Shown in pieces: positions 55,458 to 64,000 of a DNA stretch of 64,000 bases. The notes under the pieces are model-generated. The model did no database searches, had not been told where the DNA came from, and worked only from the letters and a program-made list of their open reading frames with translations. The stretch is from an uncultured Corynebacterium sp. (GTDB lineage Bacteria; Actinomycetota; Actinomycetes; Mycobacteriales; Mycobacteriaceae), in the NCBI RefSeq assembly GCF_946222985.1, contig NZ_CAMIFY010000003.1, positions 1-64,000 on the forward strand. The letters run 5' to 3'. Positions within the stretch are counted from its first letter, which is position 1. The number at the start of each line of letters is the position of its first letter. The position numbers and the translations under genes are program-made.

Positions 55458-57209
55458 ATGATCACGCGAATGTCCCGGTTGTTCCTGCGCACCCTGCGGG
55501 ACGACCCGGCGGATGCCGAATTTCCCAGCCACAAGCTCCTCGTGCGGGCGGGATACATCCGGCGCCATGCCCCCGGCATCTACTCCTGGCTGCCGCTGGG
55601 CCTGAAGGTCCTGCACAACGTCGAAAACATCGTCCGCGAGGAGATGGACGGCATTGGTGCCCAGGAGATCGTCTTCCCGGCGCTGCTGCCGCGGGAGCCG
55701 TACGAGAAGTCCAATCGGTGGACCGAGTACGGCGACGACCTGTTCCGCCTCACGGACCGGAAGAAGGCCGACTACCTCCTCGGCCCCACGCACGAGGAAA
55801 TGTTCGCGCTGGCGGTCAAGGACCTCTACAACTCCTACAAGGATTTCCCGGTCACGCTGTACCAGGTGCAGACCAAGTACCGCGACGAGGCGCGTCCGCG
55901 CGCGGGCATCCTGCGCGGCCGCGAGTTCATCATGAAGGACTCGTACTCGTTCGACATGAACGACGCCGGGCTGGAGAACTCCTACCAGCTGCACCGCGGC
56001 GCCTACCAGCGCATCTTCGATCGTCTCGGCATCGATTACGTCATCTGTTCGGCGACGTCCGGCGCGATGGGCGGGTCGGCCTCCGAGGAATTCCTGGCGG
56101 TCAGCGACTACGGCGAGGACACGTTCGTCACGTCCACCGCGTCCGACTACGCGGCCAACGTCGAAGCGGTGACCACCCCGGCCCCGCCGGCGCAGTCGAT
56201 CGAGGACAAGCCGGAAGCCGTGGTCCGCGAAACCCCCGACGCCACCACCATCGACGCCCTCGTCGAATGGGCGAACTCGGAGGAAGCGGACCTGGGCCGC
56301 ACGGTCACGGGATCCGACACGCTCAAGTGCGTCATGATCGCCGTTCGCGAGCCGGGTGGCGAGTGGGAACTGCGGGGCATCGGCGTGCCCGGGGACCGCG
56401 AGGTCGACATGAAGCGCGTCGAGGCCGGCATGGCGCCCGCCGAGGTGCGGTTGCTGGAGGACAAGGACTTCGAAACCAACCCGTTCCTGGTCAAGGGCTA
56501 CATCGGCCCGCGCGGCCTGGCCGCCAACGACGTCCCTCTCTACGTCGACCCGCGCGTGGTCGACGGCACCGCGTGGATCACCGGCGCGGACCAGCCCAAC
56601 CGTCACGTCGTCGACCTCGTCTGCGGCCGCGACTTCCACCCCGCCGGCACGATCGAGGCCGCCGAGGTGCGCGAGGGCGATCTCGCCCCCGACCGCGAGG
56701 GCACGCTGCAGTTGCGGCGCGGCATCGAAATCGGCCACATCTTCCAGTTGGGCCGCAAGTACACCGACGCCTTCGAGGTCGACATCCTCGACGAGGGCGG
56801 CAAGCGGTCCCGCCCGACGATGGGCTCCTACGGCATCGGAGTCTCCCGCCTGGTGGCGGTGCTCGCGGAGCAGCTTCACGACGACCGTGGCCTGCGCTGG
56901 CCGACGGCCGTGGCCCCGTTCAAGGTCCACGTCGTCATCGCCAACAAGGATGCCGCGGCGGGGGAGGCCGCCGAGAAGCTCGCCGACGAGCTCGACGCGG
57001 CCGGCCTGTCCGTGCTGTTCGACGACCGCCCCAAGGTCAGTCCCGGCGTGAAGTTCAAGGACTCCGAGCTGCTCGGCATGCCCGTCGTGGTCGTCGTCGG
57101 CCGCGGCTTCGCCGACGGCAACGTGGAGCTGCGTGACCGCATGAGCGGCGAGACCACCGAAATCGCCTACGACGACGCAGTCGCCGAGGTGCTGAAGCTG
57201 GCCCGCTAA
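55458..57209 (+). CDS. proS: prolyl-tRNA synthetase
   Basis: 583 residues, a class II synthetase of the bacterial type. N-terminal [45 protein letters not shown] (motif 1), [27 protein letters not shown] (motif 2), [11 protein letters not shown] (motif 3), then the anticodon-binding domain ([32 protein letters not shown]). The YbaK-like editing insert between motifs 2 and 3 is present (about residues 225-390). The stop overlaps the stop of the convergent DUF4439 gene. Confidence 0.96.
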   Translation: MITRMSRLFLRTLRDDPADAEFPSHKLLVRAGYIRRHAPGIYSWLPLGLKVLHNVENIVREEMDGIGAQEIVFPALLPREPYEKSNRWTEYGDDLFRLTDRKKADYLLGPTHEEMFALAVKDLYNSYKDFPVTLYQVQTKYRDEARPRAGILRGREFIMKDSYSFDMNDAGLENSYQLHRGAYQRIFDRLGIDYVICSATSGAMGGSASEEFLAVSDYGEDTFVTSTASDYAANVEAVTTPAPPAQSIEDKPEAVVRETPDATTIDALVEWANSEEADLGRTVTGSDTLKCVMIAVREPGGEWELRGIGVPGDREVDMKRVEAGMAPAEVRLLEDKDFETNPFLVKGYIGPRGLAANDVPLYVDPRVVDGTAWITGADQPNRHVVDLVCGRDFHPAGTIEAAEVREGDLAPDREGTLQLRRGIEIGHIFQLGRKYTDAFEVDILDEGGKRSRPTMGSYGIGVSRLVAVLAEQLHDDRGLRWPTAVAPFKVHVVIANKDAAAGEAAEKLADELDAAGLSVLFDDRPKVSPGVKFKDSELLGMPVVVVVGRGFADGNVELRDRMSGETTEIAYDDAVAEVLKLAR

Positions 57210-58156
57210 GCGGGGGCGCCGGGAAGAACGGCCGCCCCGTCGCCGCGGAACACCGCGGCACCGGCCTGGGAGAGCCCCGCCGCCTGCAGAGCGAAAGCTC
57301 GGGCGGCGGGGTCTTCGACGTTGACGAGGGCCTCGCGCCACGCCTGCGCCGCGGCGTCCTCGAGGGCTGCGCAGAACTCGCCCGGGTTCTCCTCCGGGGT
57401 CGGGGCACCGTCGGCGACCGAATACCCGGCGTCGGCGAGGGGGACGTCGACCTCGGCGTCGTCGAGTGCGGCGACGACGCGGTCGCGCAGCAGTCGATGC
57501 CGGTCGGCGCTGGTCGACGTCGATTCGCGCAGCGTCGCCTCGATGCGCGGGGCGGCGACGCCCATGCCGTAGATCAAGCCGTATTCGGCGACGAGGGCGT
57601 CGGCGAACAACTGCGCGTCGTCGTCGGACAGTTCGATGCCGTCGGCGGCGGGGACGAGGTCGTCCCAGTCGACGTCGAGGGCACGGGAGGCCAGGACGAT
57701 GCCGCCGTCCACCGCGGCGACGAGCACGGCTTCATAAGGGTCGCGGAGGGCGCCGCCGCCCTCGAGCGCCTCGAGTAGCGGTGCCGCGCCACGGGAATCG
57801 GCGAGCACGGTGGTCGAGTCCGATCCCGCGGCCGGCGGGGCCGGCAATTCCGTCGGGGCGGCGACGCACTCTTCCGGCGCGGAACCGTCCTCCAGCGTCC
57901 CGCACGCGCGGGCGACTTCCCGGGCGAGCGCATCGGCGTGGGTGGAACGGACGTCGGAGAGGCCGGAGCCCGCCCCGGAGCCGTCGTCAAGCAAGGACGC
58001 GTCCCGCAGGGCCAGGGCCCGGGCGGCGTCGACCACCGGATCCGCCGACGGCCGCGCGATGGGCGCGCAACCCGCGGCCGCGAAGGTCAACGCACCGCCG
58101 ACTCCAGCGGCGACGAGGAACGACCGGCGGGTGAGGGAGGGAAGCGGGTGATTCAC
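57206..58156 (-). CDS. DUF4439-domain lipoprotein, Tat-type signal
   Basis: 316 residues. The N-terminus [11 protein letters not shown] matches a twin-arginine signal, followed by a hydrophobic stretch and lipobox AAGC, so it is probably exported folded and lipidated. The C-terminal 140 residues are a ferritin-like DUF4439 helical domain ([19 protein letters not shown] through [12 protein letters not shown]). The gene sits between proS and rimP as in mycobacteria. Function unknown. GTG start at 58156. Confidence 0.82.
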   Translation of the reverse strand: MNHPLPSLTRRSFLVAAGVGGALTFAAAGCAPIARPSADPVVDAARALALRDASLLDDGSGAGSGLSDVRSTHADALAREVARACGTLEDGSAPEECVAAPTELPAPPAAGSDSTTVLADSRGAAPLLEALEGGGALRDPYEAVLVAAVDGGIVLASRALDVDWDDLVPAADGIELSDDDAQLFADALVAEYGLIYGMGVAAPRIEATLRESTSTSADRHRLLRDRVVAALDDAEVDVPLADAGYSVADGAPTPEENPGEFCAALEDAAAQAWREALVNVEDPAARAFALQAAGLSQAGAAVFRGDGAAVLPGAPA

Positions 58157-58185
58157 GCGTCCATCGTGCCACGATCGCGGGCGGC

Positions 58186-58191
58186 TAGACT
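58186..58191 (+). promoter_or_regulatory. -10 hexamer of rimP, leaderless start
   Basis: TAGACT, 7 nt before the ATG of rimP; no Shine-Dalgarno sequence. Confidence 0.55.
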
Positions 58192-58198
58192 TCACCGC

Positions 58199-58774
58199 AT
58201 GGCATTTCCCCCCGCTGAAGCAATCGCCGACGTCGTCCGCCCCGCCGTCGCCGCCCACGGCCTCGACGTCGAGGACGTCCAGGTCCGCAACGCCGGCCGC
58301 AAGTCGCAGGTCATCGTGCTCGTCGACGGCGACGATCATCCCGACCTGGGGACCGTCGAGGCCGCGACGCGCGACATCTCCGCCGCGCTCGACGACGCGG
58401 AGGCGGCCCGGAAGATCCGGTTCGGCGAGCTGGAGTACACCCTGGAGGTCAGCACGCCCGGCGTCGACGCACCGTTGCGCGAACCCCGCCACTGGCGGCG
58501 CAACCGCAACCGCCTCGTGCGGATCCGGCTCGACGACGGCGGTCAGGTCGTCGGTCGCATCGGCGCCCTCGACGCCGACGCGTCCCGCGTGATCATCGTC
58601 ACCTCCACCGGGCCGAAGGGGCGGCCCAAGGCCACCGGCGCGGTGCTCGAACTGGCTTCCGCCGAGCACGCGGTGGTAGAAATTGAGTTCTCCCAAGCAC
58701 CGGCCGTCGAACTCGACCTGGCCGGCCTGGATTTCGACGACGCCGTGACCCGGCTGGAGGAACTGGACAAGTGA
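58199..58774 (+). CDS. rimP: ribosome maturation factor RimP
   Basis: 191 residues. N-terminal [25 protein letters not shown], then DISAALDD and [30 protein letters not shown] (Sm-like second domain). RimP assists 30S maturation. The stop overlaps the nusA start (GTGA), and this is the head of the rimP-nusA-ylxR-infB operon with its own leaderless promoter. Confidence 0.94.
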   Translation: MAFPPAEAIADVVRPAVAAHGLDVEDVQVRNAGRKSQVIVLVDGDDHPDLGTVEAATRDISAALDDAEAARKIRFGELEYTLEVSTPGVDAPLREPRHWRRNRNRLVRIRLDDGGQVVGRIGALDADASRVIIVTSTGPKGRPKATGAVLELASAEHAVVEIEFSQAPAVELDLAGLDFDDAVTRLEELDK

Positions 58775-59841
58775 AGATCGAACTCGCCGCCCTGCGCACC
58801 CTGGAAAAGGAGCGGGGCATCCCCTTCGGTGAAATGATCGGCCTGATCGGCCGCGCGCTGAGGGAGGCCTACCGGGACACCGATTCGCCGGCGAAGTACG
58901 CCCGGGTCGACATCGACTACGGCTCCGGCGACGTGACGGTCTTCGCCCAGGAGCGCGACGAAGAGGGCAACCTCATCGCCGAGTGGGACGACACCCCGGC
59001 GGATTTCGGCCGCATGGCCGCGCACCCGGTGCGCCAGACCATCCTGCAGCGCCTGCGCGACGCCGAGAGCGACAAGGTCTTCGGCGAGTACGCGGATCTG
59101 GAGAACCAGGTCATCTCCGGCGTCGTCCAGCGCGACGTCCGCGCCAACGACAAGGGCATCATCGTCATCCACATCGGATCCGAGGCCAACGGCCGCGACG
59201 GCATCCTCCTGCCCGCCGAGCAGCTGCCGGGCGAGACGCTCGAGCACGGCGACCGCACCAAGTGCTACGTCGTCGGCGTGAACAAGACCCCGCGGGGCGT
59301 GGCCATCAACCTGTCGCGCACCCACCCGGAGCTCGTGCGCAAGCTGTTCGAGCTGGAGATCCCCGAAGTCGCCGACGGTGCGGTGGAACTGGTGTCGATC
59401 GCCCGCGAGGCGGGCCACCGCTCCAAGGTCGCGGTGCGGCCGATGGTCAAGGGCCTCAACGCCAAGGGCGCGTGCATCGGCCCGCGCGGCCAGCGCGTCA
59501 GCGCCATCATGAACGAGCTCGGCGGCGAGAAGATCGACATCATCGACTTCGACGAGGATCCCGCGAAGTTCGTCGGCAACGCCCTGGCCCCCGCGAAGGT
59601 GGTCAAGGTCGAGGTGCTCGACGAGGAGGAGCGGCAGGCGCGCGTCGTCGTGCCGGATTACCAGCTCTCGCTCGCCATCGGCCGAGAAGGTCAGAATGCG
59701 CGCCTCGCCGCGCGTTTGACGGGTTGGCGCATCGACATCCACTCCGATGCCGAAGTCGCCGCCGCCCCGTCGCCGGCAGCCGGCGTCGCGTCGCCGGACG
59801 TCCCGGGCGAGGCGTCGGGCGAGGTCGCCGACCCGGAGTAA
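58771..59841 (+). CDS. nusA: transcription termination/antitermination factor NusA
   Basis: 356 residues. RNA-polymerase-binding N-terminal domain (about 1-125), S1 domain ([35 protein letters not shown], about 110-180), and two KH domains ([35 protein letters not shown] and [25 protein letters not shown]). It lacks the acidic repeats of enterobacterial NusA, as is normal for actinobacteria, and ends in an Ala/Pro tail. Translationally coupled to rimP. Confidence 0.95.
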   Translation: MKIELAALRTLEKERGIPFGEMIGLIGRALREAYRDTDSPAKYARVDIDYGSGDVTVFAQERDEEGNLIAEWDDTPADFGRMAAHPVRQTILQRLRDAESDKVFGEYADLENQVISGVVQRDVRANDKGIIVIHIGSEANGRDGILLPAEQLPGETLEHGDRTKCYVVGVNKTPRGVAINLSRTHPELVRKLFELEIPEVADGAVELVSIAREAGHRSKVAVRPMVKGLNAKGACIGPRGQRVSAIMNELGGEKIDIIDFDEDPAKFVGNALAPAKVVKVEVLDEEERQARVVVPDYQLSLAIGREGQNARLAARLTGWRIDIHSDAEVAAAPSPAAGVASPDVPGEASGEVADPE

Positions 59842-59973
59842 TCGGCGTCGGCCGTCGCGTGGACCGCCGTCGCCGCGCCCGAACCCACGAGGTTGGGATT
59901 CGGGGGCCGTTTCGGGTTAAGCTGTCAGGCGGCCAACGAAGAGACGACGGTGAAAAGACAGGTGCAGCCACGC

Positions 59974-60333
59974 ATGACGAAGACCCGGGACGATCACGCC
60001 CCGAACTTCGTCGAACGCGAACGCACCTGCATCGCCACCCGCAGCCGCCGCCCGGAAGGGCGACTGCTGCGGATGGTGGCCCGTCGTGACGGCGACGCCA
60101 CGCGCGTCGTCCCCGATCCCCGGCGCAGAATGCCGGGGAGAGGCGCCTGGATCACCCCCACGCTCGATGCGTGGGAAGTGGCCCAGAAGCGTCGCGCGTT
60201 CGGCCGCGCATTGAAGGTGTCCGCGCATGCGGACGCGAACCCGGTCCGCGAGTACCTCGAGCACATCGAGGGACATGCCGCCACCGCACCTTGCGGAGAC
60301 GGCGACCGGGAAACGACAAACGGAAAGACCTGA
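59974..60333 (+). CDS. YlxR/DUF448 family protein
   Basis: 119 residues from ATG 59974. RTCIATRSRRPEGRLLRMVARR, PDPRRRMPGRGAWITP and KRRAFGRALKV are the YlxR signature, a small RNA- or DNA-binding protein between nusA and infB. The family usually has a CxxC at the N-terminus (TCVGCR-like); here the second Cys is Thr. GTG at 59950 is an alternative start. Confidence 0.85.
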   Translation: MTKTRDDHAPNFVERERTCIATRSRRPEGRLLRMVARRDGDATRVVPDPRRRMPGRGAWITPTLDAWEVAQKRRAFGRALKVSAHADANPVREYLEHIEGHAATAPCGDGDRETTNGKT

Positions 60334-60457
60334 ACACTGATGAGCGCACGATGAAGCATCAGCGATGAACGGCAACCGATAACGGGAGTCGGCAGTAGAC
60401 CAATGCGCGGGCATCGAACCCGCCGGTGACTGTTCGACTCCGCAAGTGAGGAGAACA

Positions 60458-63346
60458 GTGTCCGGAAAGCTCCGTGTCCATGAGCTCGCAAAGCAGCTCG
60501 GGGTCACCAGCAAGGAACTGCTCACCCAGCTCAAAGAGCAGGGCGAGTTCGTCAAGACCGCTTCGTCGACCGTGGAACCCCCGGTCGTCAAGCGAATGAA
60601 GCAGCTGTACGCGTCCACCGACGGCAAGTCGGATCAGTCCGGCCAGTCCGGCGACGCGAAGCCGGGTAAGCCGGCGGCCAAGCCGGGTCAGCCGGCCGCC
60701 GCCAAGCCGGGCGCGAAGTCCGCGGCGAAGCCGGGCGCCAAGCCCGCCGCCGCCCCGGGCCCGCAGGCCCCGGCCGCGAAGCCGGGCAAGCCGGCCCCGA
60801 AGCCGGCTGCCGAGGCTCCGGCCGAGAAGCCGGCGCCGAAGGCCACCCCGGCCGACGCCGCCGCGCCCGCCCCGAAGTCCTCCGAGGCCAAGCCGGGTCG
60901 CCCGGCGCCGAAGGCGACTCCGGGCCCCGCGCCCAAGGCGACGCCCGGCCCCGCGGCGAAGCCCGAGGCCAAGAAGGACGGCGACGACGCCCCGCGCCCG
61001 CAGGGCCAGGGCGGCACCCCGGCGCGTCCGGGACCCAAGCCGGGTTCCCGTGCGCCGCGCGTCGCCAACAACCCGTTCTCGACGGGCCAGCGCCCCGCGC
61101 CGCGTCCGTCCAACATGCCCCGCCCGCAGGGTGGCGGCCGTCCCGGCCCGAAGCCGGGCGGTCGTCCCGGCGGCCCGGGCGGTCCCCGTCCGCAGGGCGC
61201 CGGCAAGGGCGGTCCCCGTCCCCAGGGCGGCGGCCGCGGAGGCCAGGGCGGCCAGGGCGGTCAGGGCGGCGGCAATCGCCCGACCCCGTCGATGATGCCG
61301 TCGCACCCGAACCCGGGCCAGATGCCCGCCAAGACCGCTTCCGGCGGTCGCGGTGGACGTGGCGGCCCCGGTGGCGGCGGTGGCGGTGGCCCGCGCGGTG
61401 GTCGCGGCGGTCGTCGCGGCGGCACCGCCGGCGCCTTCGGACGTCCGGGCGGCGCCCCGCGCCGCGGACGCAAGTCGAAGCGGCAGAAGCGGCACGAGTA
61501 CGAGTCGATGCAGGCTCCTTCGGTCGTCGGCGGCGTCAAGCTGCCCAACGGCAAGGGCCAGAGCATCCGCCTCGCCCGCGGCGCTTCGCTGTCGGACTTC
61601 GCCGACAAGATCAACGCCGACGCCGCTGCGCTGGTGCAGGCCCTGTTCAACCTCGGCGAGATGGTCACCGCGACCGCCTCGGTGAGCGACGAGACCCTGC
61701 AGCTGCTGGGCGACGAGATGGACTACAAGGTCCAGGTCGTCTCCCCGGAGGACGAGGACCGCGAGCTCCTCGAGTCCTTCGACCTGCAGTTCGGCGAGGA
61801 CGAGGGCGACGAGGAGGACCTGATGGTCCGTCCTCCGGTGGTCACCGTCATGGGTCACGTCGACCACGGCAAGACCCGCCTGCTGGACACGATCCGCAAG
61901 GCCAACGTCGGTTCCGACGAGGCCGGCGGCATCACCCAGCACATCGGCGCGTACCAGGTTCCGGTCGACTTCGACGACTACGAGCGCAAGGTGACCTTCC
62001 TGGACACCCCGGGTCACGAGGCGTTCACCGCCATGCGTGCCCGTGGTGCGCAGGCCACCGACGTCGCGATCCTCGTGGTCGCGGCCGACGACGGCGTCAT
62101 GCCGCAGACGGTGGAGGCGATCAACCACGCCAAGGCGGCCGACGTGCCGATGGTCGTGGCGGTCAACAAGATCGACAAGGAAGGCGCGGATCCGCAGAAG
62201 ATCCGTGGCCAGCTGACCGAGTACGGCCTGACCGACGAGGAGTGGGGCGGCGACACCATGTTCGTCGACATCTCCGCGAAGCAGGGCGAGAACATCGACA
62301 ACCTGCTGGAGGCCGTCCTGCTGACGGCCGACGCGGCGCTCGATCTTCGCGCCAACCCGGACATGGACGCCCAGGGCATCGCCATCGAGGCGCACCTGGA
62401 CCGCGGCCGTGGCCCGGTGGCCACCGTCATCGTCCAGCGCGGCACGCTGCGCGTCGGTGATTCGATCGTCGTGGGTGACGCCTATGGCCGAGTCCGCCGC
62501 ATGGTCGACGAGTACGGCAACGACGTCGTCGAGGCGGGTCCGTCCCGTCCGGTGCAGGTCCAGGGTCTGACCTCGGTCTGCGGCGCCGGCGACAACCTGC
62601 TGGTGGTCGAGGAGGACCGCACCGCGCGCCAGATCGCGGATCGTCGCGACGCCCGTCGTCGCAACGCTCTGCAGGCCCGCAACCGCAAGCGCGTCTCCCT
62701 CGAGACCCTGGACGAGTACATGAAGGAGACCAACTCCCTCAACCTCATCCTCAAGGGCGACAACGCCGGCACCGTCGAGGCGCTGGAAGAGGCGTTGCTC
62801 AAGATCGAGATGGACGACGAGGTCGAGCTCAACATCATCGACCGCGGCGTCGGTGCGGTCACGCAGACGAACGTCACGCTGGCCGAGGCGTCGGATGCCG
62901 TGATCATCGGCTACAACGTCCGTTCCGAGGGCAAGGCGACCGAGGCGGCCAACGCCGCGGGCGTCGACATCCGCTACTACACGGTCATCTACAAGGCGAT
63001 CGAAGAGGTGGAGCAGGCTCTCAAGGGCATGCTCAAGCCGATCTACGAGGAGCGCGAGATCGGTCGCGCCGAGATCCGCGCCATCTTCAAGGCGTCCGCC
63101 ATCGGCCTCATCGCGGGTTGCATGGTGGAGTCCGGCAAGATGCGCCGCAACGCGAAGGTGCGCGTGCTGCGCGACGGCAACGTCGTCGCGGAGCAGGCCA
63201 CGATCAATTCGCTGCGCCGCGAGAAGGACGACGTCACGGAGGTCTCCGCCGGTTACGAGTGCGGCATGGTGCTGTCCTACCCGGACATCCAGGTCGACGA
63301 CGTGATCGAGGCCTACGAGATGGTCGAGGTTCCGCGCGACAAGTAA
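60458..63346 (+). CDS. infB: translation initiation factor IF-2
   Basis: 962 residues. N-terminal IF2-type domain [33 protein letters not shown], then a low-complexity stretch of Pro/Ala/Lys followed by Gly/Arg (about 60-345). GTPase: [15 protein letters not shown] (about 465), [29 protein letters not shown]. The C-terminal domains II-IV end in [17 protein letters not shown]. It recruits initiator tRNA and drives subunit joining. GTG at 60458 is preceded by GAGGAG; an upstream GTG at 60446 lies within that ribosome site. Confidence 0.96.
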   Translation: MSGKLRVHELAKQLGVTSKELLTQLKEQGEFVKTASSTVEPPVVKRMKQLYASTDGKSDQSGQSGDAKPGKPAAKPGQPAAAKPGAKSAAKPGAKPAAAPGPQAPAAKPGKPAPKPAAEAPAEKPAPKATPADAAAPAPKSSEAKPGRPAPKATPGPAPKATPGPAAKPEAKKDGDDAPRPQGQGGTPARPGPKPGSRAPRVANNPFSTGQRPAPRPSNMPRPQGGGRPGPKPGGRPGGPGGPRPQGAGKGGPRPQGGGRGGQGGQGGQGGGNRPTPSMMPSHPNPGQMPAKTASGGRGGRGGPGGGGGGGPRGGRGGRRGGTAGAFGRPGGAPRRGRKSKRQKRHEYESMQAPSVVGGVKLPNGKGQSIRLARGASLSDFADKINADAAALVQALFNLGEMVTATASVSDETLQLLGDEMDYKVQVVSPEDEDRELLESFDLQFGEDEGDEEDLMVRPPVVTVMGHVDHGKTRLLDTIRKANVGSDEAGGITQHIGAYQVPVDFDDYERKVTFLDTPGHEAFTAMRARGAQATDVAILVVAADDGVMPQTVEAINHAKAADVPMVVAVNKIDKEGADPQKIRGQLTEYGLTDEEWGGDTMFVDISAKQGENIDNLLEAVLLTADAALDLRANPDMDAQGIAIEAHLDRGRGPVATVIVQRGTLRVGDSIVVGDAYGRVRRMVDEYGNDVVEAGPSRPVQVQGLTSVCGAGDNLLVVEEDRTARQIADRRDARRRNALQARNRKRVSLETLDEYMKETNSLNLILKGDNAGTVEALEEALLKIEMDDEVELNIIDRGVGAVTQTNVTLAEASDAVIIGYNVRSEGKATEAANAAGVDIRYYTVIYKAIEEVEQALKGMLKPIYEEREIGRAEIRAIFKASAIGLIAGCMVESGKMRRNAKVRVLRDGNVVAEQATINSLRREKDDVTEVSAGYECGMVLSYPDIQVDDVIEAYEMVEVPRDK

Positions 63347-63368
63347 GGTGCCCGCGCCTTGCGCGCAG

Positions 63369-63379
63369 TCGCTTTACGA
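63369..63379 (-). repeat. variant of the 11-base word (one mismatch)
   Basis: GCTTTACGACG, one base different from GCTTTGCGACG, directly before the infB terminator stem. Confidence 0.45.
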
Positions 63380-63417
63380 CGGCCGGCCCCCACGCCATTG
63401 CGGCGCGGGGGCCGGCT
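63380..63417 (+). terminator. rho-independent terminator after infB
   Basis: GCCGGCCCCC pairs with GGGGGCCGGC around ACGCC/GGCGC (one mismatch) and an ATTGC loop, then TTT. Confidence 0.78.
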
Positions 63418-63644
63418 TTCGTCGTGTCGGTGGCCCGGGGTCCCGCCTCGGGTGGCGCATGGTGTGGAGTTCCGCGTGACCTGCCGGTTCCGAGGACGGT
63501 CGCGGCGTTCGCCGAGGGCGTCGGGAGATTGGCGGGGGCGGGCGCGAAACCCGTGGAGTTGCGGCTATTCTGGGTGGCCGGATCTTCGGGAGCGTCACCG
63601 TCGCCCCCGGGGAAGCACACACCCGACCAGAGGAGAAGATCGAG

Positions 63645-64000
63645 ATGGCGGATCCCGCACGCGCACGCCGAATGGCCAAGCGAATCCAGGAGGTCGTCGC
63701 CGCCGCGATCGAGCGCGAGATCAAGGACCGGCGGCTGGAATTGGTGACGATCACCGATTGCCGGGTCACCGGCGACCTGCACGACGCCACCGTCTTTTAC
63801 ACCGTGCGCGGCCGCACCATCGACGAAGAGCCGGATTGGGACGACGCCGCCGAGGCGCTGCACCGCGCCCGCGGTCAGCTGCGCTCGCTGGTCGGTCGGG
63901 CCCTGGGCGTGCGCTACACGCCGACCCTGGCCTTCGAGGTCGACACCGTGCCCGCCGCCAGCGCCCACATGGAGGAGCTGTTGGCCGAGACGCGCCGCCG
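63645..64000 (+). CDS. rbfA: ribosome-binding factor A (3' end outside window)
   Basis: The first 118 residues of RbfA, which helps 16S 5'-end processing and cold adaptation. [48 protein letters not shown] and [17 protein letters not shown] show the KH-like fold. ATG at 63645 follows AGGAGAAG. The frame is open to the end of the window. Confidence 0.93.
   Translation, partial: MADPARARRMAKRIQEVVAAAIEREIKDRRLELVTITDCRVTGDLHDATVFYTVRGRTIDEEPDWDDAAEALHRARGQLRSLVGRALGVRYTPTLAFEVDTVPAASAHMEELLAETRR

Larger units (their letters stand above)
63347..63644. other. 298-bp gap between infB and rbfA
   Basis: Contains a one-mismatch variant of the 11-base word (63369-63379), a terminator, and a -10-like TATTCT (63566-63571) about 75 nt before rbfA, with AGGAGAAG as ribosome site. 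No gene supported. Confidence 0.6.

Noticed and set aside
60484..60494. GCTCGCAAAGC at the start of infB as a further copy of the 11-base word
   Set aside because: Two mismatches, and the bases are needed for the conserved residues ELAKQ, so it is more likely chance.
60359..62395. Minus-strand open frame of 678 codons opposite infB
   Set aside because: It mirrors the low-complexity and GTPase part of infB; its product is repetitive Gly/Arg/Leu without any recognisable motif.

Overview
This is a GC-rich (about 70 % by eye) actinobacterial chromosome segment. Gene order and content fit Corynebacterium or a close relative. The run amtB-glnK-ffh, rpsP-rimM-trmD, rplS-lepB-rnhB-DUF2469-yraN-comM-dprA-xerC, rpsB-tsf-pyrH-frr-cdsA-rlmN, dxr-rip-ispG-PBP-map, mtr-hydrolase-mqo-Mg chelatase-cobO-cobB-SUMT-proS-DUF4439 and rimP-nusA-ylxR-infB-rbfA is the same backbone known from mycobacteria and corynebacteria. 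Mycothione reductase, a DtxR-type operator, a PII protein with Tyr51 and many apparently leaderless genes agree with this. The species cannot be fixed from the sequence alone.

Layout. 1-2.7 kb: end of amtB, glnK, ffh (glnD, usual in corynebacteria between glnK and ffh, is absent). 2.7-7.1 kb: two tandem minus-strand acyltransferase-SGNH genes. 7.3-11.1 kb: rpsP, an ABC-F ATPase, rimM, trmD. 11.2-19.9 kb: the most accessory-looking stretch: a small orphan protein, a PAP2 phosphatase, a two-gene orphan cassette, a DUF1648 membrane protein, tex, a paralogue of the orphan protein, a DUF222/HNH endonuclease and a second DUF1648 protein. 20.1-26.9 kb: rplS, lepB, rnhB, DUF2469, yraN, comM, dprA, xerC. 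26.9-34.4 kb: M23 peptidase, rpsB-tsf, pyrH-frr-cdsA, lapA-like, rlmN, DUF2631. 34.5-43.5 kb: dxr-rip-ispG, a lipoprotein PBP, map-cobQ, a secreted lipase. 43.6-49.7 kb: mtr and a hydrolase (minus strand), mqo, and a Mg-chelatase-like ChlI/ChlD unit split by a frame change. 49.7-58.2 kb: lipoprotein, a third orphan paralogue, cobO-cobB, SUMT, yaaA, proS, DUF4439. 58.2-64 kb: rimP-nusA-ylxR-infB-rbfA (rbfA runs off the end).

Most genes serve translation (S2, S16, L19, EF-Ts, RRF, IF2, RimM, RimP, TrmD, RlmN, ProS, NusA, RbfA), protein export and processing (Ffh, LepB, Map, Rip), envelope lipid and wall synthesis (CdsA, Dxr, IspG, PBP, M23), DNA uptake and recombination (ComM, DprA, XerC, RnhB, YraN), cobalamin synthesis (CobQ, CobO, CobB, SUMT) and redox or carbon metabolism (Mtr, Mqo).

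The signals I consider most novel are: an 11-base word, CGTCGCAAAGC, present in eight exact copies, two of them forming the stem of a terminator; a three-member dispersed family of small proteins of unknown function, two of which sit in what looks like a duplicated block with DUF1648 genes; a DtxR-like operator over a promoter in front of xerC with no iron gene beside it; and a consistent TAnnnT-(6-8 nt)-start codon arrangement pointing to leaderless transcription of at least fifteen genes. No tRNA, rRNA, CRISPR array, insertion sequence or prophage was recognised.
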